Assembly (NCBI GenBank): GCA_012295275.1
Contig: CM022665.1
Span: 13,842,476-13,906,475, forward strand
Source of the DNA: Chrysomallon squamiferum
Taxonomy: Eukaryota; Mollusca; Gastropoda; Neomphalida; Peltospiridae
DNA: 64,000 nt
Direction of reading: 5' to 3'
Shown here: positions 60,727 through 64,000 of the stretch, in pieces
Numbering within the stretch: position 1 is the stretch's first letter
Layout: each line of letters begins with the position of its first letter
The notes under the pieces: generated by a model
What the model was told of the DNA's origin: nothing
The model's database searches: none
Seen by the model: only the letters and a program-made list of their open reading frames with translations
Position numbers and translations under genes: made by a program

Positions 60727-63145
60727 CTGCAAGAGAGACCAAAAACAAACAAACAAAATAAATTGAAAAAGAAATAAATTATAGGTAAATTTTTCTTTTC
60801 ATTTTTCTAAAATTAGTGTCATTAGTAATGACACACTGTCATTATTTATCATTTAGACTTTTAACCATAACCATAAGACAAAAGTTCTGAACTCAGAATT
60901 TTGGACAGCTATAAGTATAACAGTAAATTGTAAGTTGTAACCATGAAGTATGTATTACTATTATTTTATACTCCATGCTTACATTACCCAAATATATTTC
61001 AGTATTAATGAAAGAAATAAAAATAATAATAATAAAAAAATTAAAAAAATTATAATAACAGAAAATACAAGTTATACGATGGAAAACTGTTTAAAGACAG
61101 TTGTCGTGTGGCCTAGTCACACTGGTACTACTGCTAATGATATTCTCACTGGCGGCGATTTGTCATGATTTTGTATCGTGTATCACATTCACTGTATGCA
61201 TTTAAATAAAATCCACCCAGTCTACGCAGACTCACCATTCAAAATACTTAAATTTTACACCCATTCATTTAAACAGTCAGAAAAGTACGTACAATCAAAT
61301 ACTTTGTTTTTCAGTCTTAAATAATCTGCTGTAATCACAGTATTTGACCTTTGCTATTTCTGCCGAAATCAAATCACAATTTTCTTTCTGAAAGGCATAT
61401 CACAAACTTAGTGAGTGTATTTTCTATGTAATTTCCTTTTTTTGTTTTTGAGAACTATGCAACATACATAAGCCGTCACTTTTTGAATAATAATAGTAGT
61501 ACTAATAAATGTACAAAGCAGAAGGAATAATCAATGAATGCAGTTAAACTATTAAATGTCACAATCTTATAGATACACTGACATTTTGGAGTAAAGCCAC
61601 AAATTCGGTTTGTACCGCGAAATGTTTTAAAGGTGCTTAAAAATTGTTGGTCTGCGATAAAAAGTGCCTGCCTACTTCCTGTTGATATTCTTGGAAAAAC
61701 TCGTCATTTTGATCTTTAATTAAACGATTGACACTTTGAAACAAAGTCAGTAATTAGTATATTTTAGTTAAAGCGTCATAATATATTAACCAGAGGTTAC
61801 GTGAATATCTTCAACAGCAACATTTATATAATTTTCAAATGCTGACGGTATAGTTGTGGCATTCAGTGATTATGTGAACATGACATTGATATTATGATAA
61901 CGTAACTACGTTAATATTAATTCACTATTTTTTCAGTTTTTTAATCTGTGATTTGCCACTGATTAAGAATTTATAACACTGTCACATGAGACTTAGTATT
62001 TTTTCCTTTGTAATTTTTTTGGTGTAGACCTAGGCGTTGTTTTCACACATTTTACTGAATGTTTTAAATATATAGTTTTGTTCTGCTGCTAGTGGAAATA
62101 AAATTGAAACATAAAAAAGTGATAATGCAGTGATATTATAAATCTTTAACATTTTTCAGAAATTTGGTAGCCATAATTAAAATTAGTAGCCACATAATAA
62201 ATGTTAATAATAAGACAAAACAAAAAGAAACAAACAAACAAAAAAATTAAAATAATTTATTTCTACTTAAAACCCTCAAATAAGTATTCATCTATCACCC
62301 AAAGAAGCGAAAATTAATAAATCATAATAGAAAACATAATAGTTTTTTTCAACATTTTTGCTGAATCATACCTTCAGAAAGCACAATTGCTGGTTTTCCC
62401 CTGTTGCTTTCATTCCATTGTGACAGCAACTTTCCTTATCTGGTATTTTATTTCATATTAAAATGAACTATGTAGCAGTTTTGGTCAATTAAATGTAATG
62501 TACTACAATAATTTGCATGTAGACATTGCAGTGTAGTTGTTATGATCAGGCCGAGAGGAGCATACTGATCGTAGATTTCAATCTGTGCACTTTGGGTTTT
62601 GCCAATTACTATCTCTTCTTCATTAAGACAGAGGCAGTCATTTTGTTCACATGATTCTCATGATGAATTAATCTTGATTTTAGGATCATAAACTTAACAA
62701 TCTTTACAGAACAACAGTACAATATATTCTATCAATATTATTGCTCAAATGCTGAATTTGAGCTGAGAAAAAATAAACTAATCAAATCACACCTGTGCTT
62801 TTAATTGCCTTTAGTCTCATGGTGGTGTCGTCCCATCTTGTTGAATCCCAAGATCTGAATGTACTTTTTCCTCTAACCATCTAACATTAAAAAATGAATC
62901 TGATAAAAATCTGCAATATTACTAAATGGAAATCATTCATTGGTAATGTATTAGAATATTGCTAATGTTTTTTTTTTTTTAAGGTAGTATTATTATTATT
63001 TAATTTTTTTTTTACCTCTTCAGAGTTAAGAAATACCTTTAAATTTTTCACTTGTGTTATTTTAGATGTTGGCATGACGTGTAAATCAAGTGTAGTGCAG
63101 TATGCACTGTGATAGTGTTACCTGTGATTTGTATGTAGTATTACA
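60727..63145. other. Between C6orf120 and the BAK-like gene
   Basis: The genes diverge. This stretch should hold the C6orf120 leader exon and promoter on the left (perhaps around 61,070-61,200, where a GC-richer patch lies) and the BAK leader on the right. An acceptor-like GTTATTTTAG ending at 63065 suggests a 5' UTR exon from 63066 to the BAK start, with a three-codon upstream ORF at its beginning (ATG TTG GCA TGA). Otherwise it is AT-rich with no gene seen. Confidence 0.45.
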
Positions 63146-63742
63146 ATGGCTAGCTGGTCAAGAGACTCGGAGAATGAAGATGAGTTTATCAGACCTCCAA
63201 GCTCTCCCCGTTTGATGATTCCACAAGAGCAACAGAGAGTACATCGAGACACTGAAAACAGTGTTGCTCAACAAAGTGAAGACATTTTCAAGAATTTTTT
63301 TTATCAGCGTTACAGTCAAGAACAAATTCGACAAACATATGATACAACTCCACAGGTGACAGAAATTCTTGAAATTGACGAGGAACCATTAAGGTGTGTG
63401 GTTGTGTTTATAGAGAATCTAAACTCTTAACAGTCTATTTTAATCTAGGTGGTTGTTGTTTGATAAATAACAAAACAGACTTTTTGTCTTACTGTTTACA
63501 ACATACATACGTGGTTGACTAGATATTTGAGTTACTCTGTTGTTTTGTTTGATATAATATGCCAGTGTATATGATTAATCTCTATATTTCACTTTAAGTC
63601 CAACTGCTGAAATTGGTCGACAGTTAGCCAGGATAGGCGATGACATCAATGACAGATACTCTGATGTGTTTGATGAGATGATGAGAAATTTGAATATTAA
63701 TGAAAACACCGCGTATGAAGCATTTGCAAATGTGGCCCGAAA
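63146..63742 (+). CDS. BAK-type BCL-2 family protein, first two coding exons (partial)
   Basis: Exons 63146-63393 and 63599-63742 (donor GTATGA at 63743) are in phase and give 130 residues up to the window's edge; the remaining exons are right of the window. After a polar N-terminus (MASWSRDSENEDEFIRPPSS) comes an alpha-1-like segment, SEDIFKNFFYQRYSQEQ, corresponding to TEEVFRSYVFYRHQQEQ of BAK. The second exon opens with a clear BH3 motif, EIGRQLARIGDDINDRY (residues about 87-103), very like BAK (QVGRQLAIIGDDINRRY) and unlike BAX. It continues NENTAYEAFANVARK, as BAK continues into the BH1 region. In the family, activation exposes the BH3 and the protein oligomerises in the outer mitochondrial membrane to trigger apoptosis. 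The BH1, BH2 and tail anchor are not visible here. Confidence 0.9.
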
Positions 63743-64000
63743 GTATGAAATTTATTTACTTTCATTATTCCTAATAATATGTGAAATTAATAGTGTAGCA
63801 TTATTATCTTAGAAATTCGCTCTGGACTATTTTCTGCATTGTCTAATAATTTATGATTGATTCATAAATTATGTATTTTAGTCTGTATCAAAACATATTA
63901 TTTATCAAAAACTAAATGATCTCTTTCTGTTAGTTGGTAACAGAGTAATTAATATTCTGCTAAGGTGGGTTTACTTTCATTTTGTTGTTTGAAAAACCCA
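63743..64000 (+). other. BAK-like gene intron, running off the window
   Basis: AT-rich sequence after the second donor. No further exon is recognisable before the end. Confidence 0.7.

Noticed and set aside
60727-60756. N-terminal extension MFVCFWSLLQ of the C6orf120 homologue
   Set aside because: A pyrimidine-rich acceptor TCTCTCTTGCAG abuts the ATG at 60726, so the extension is intron sequence.

Overview
The window is animal nuclear DNA: genes are split by GT-AG introns, intergenic space is AT-rich, and simple-sequence repeats are very dense. Weak remnants resembling dispersed mollusc-type SINEs, together with the gene content, point to a lophotrochozoan, most likely a mollusc. That assignment is an inference, not a proof. 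I reconstructed seven protein-coding genes by reading exons, splice sites and phases by hand.

Left part, 1-12,218 (+): the last five exons of brachyury (T), from the second half of the T-box to the stop. The first T-box exons lie left of the window. The introns carry long microsatellites, a degenerate minisatellite of about 1.3 kb (intron 3973-7545) and an unusually GC-rich, motif-dense island in the last intron (about 10,640-11,060). A probable long 3' UTR follows, then about 13.5 kb without a recognisable gene (to 28,114). There, low-complexity tracts alternate with unique, GC-richer islands, as expected of the regulatory surroundings of a developmental gene.

Middle, 36,971-28,115 (-): a complete 14-exon gene for a compact 660-residue ankyrin/TRP-type six-transmembrane cation channel. 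Two of its short introns consist largely of (CT)n. A decayed Tigger/pogo-like DNA transposon (39,789-40,554) follows, and then a six-exon gene (40,868-43,834, +) for a 226-residue protein with a YccV/HspQ-like (FBXO21 C-terminal) domain but no F-box.

Right part: a non-autonomous Tc1/mariner-like element with TA target duplication (46,310-47,035); an unrecognised 321-residue protein encoded in one exon (49,554-50,519, +) with a near-perfect foldback upstream; the complete seven-exon TATA-binding protein gene (52,618-55,512, +); convergent to it, the C6orf120/UPF0669 homologue (60,726-60,169, -); and at the right edge the first two coding exons of a BAK-type BCL-2 protein with an intact BH3 motif (63,146 onward, +).

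The genes are not one pathway. The neighbourhood is still striking: brachyury, TBP, C6orf120 and BAK lie within about 62 kb here, and from general knowledge their vertebrate orthologues share one chromosome (human 6, mouse 17), which suggests retained ancestral linkage. Simple-repeat density drops sharply to the right of about 38 kb, where the housekeeping genes lie.
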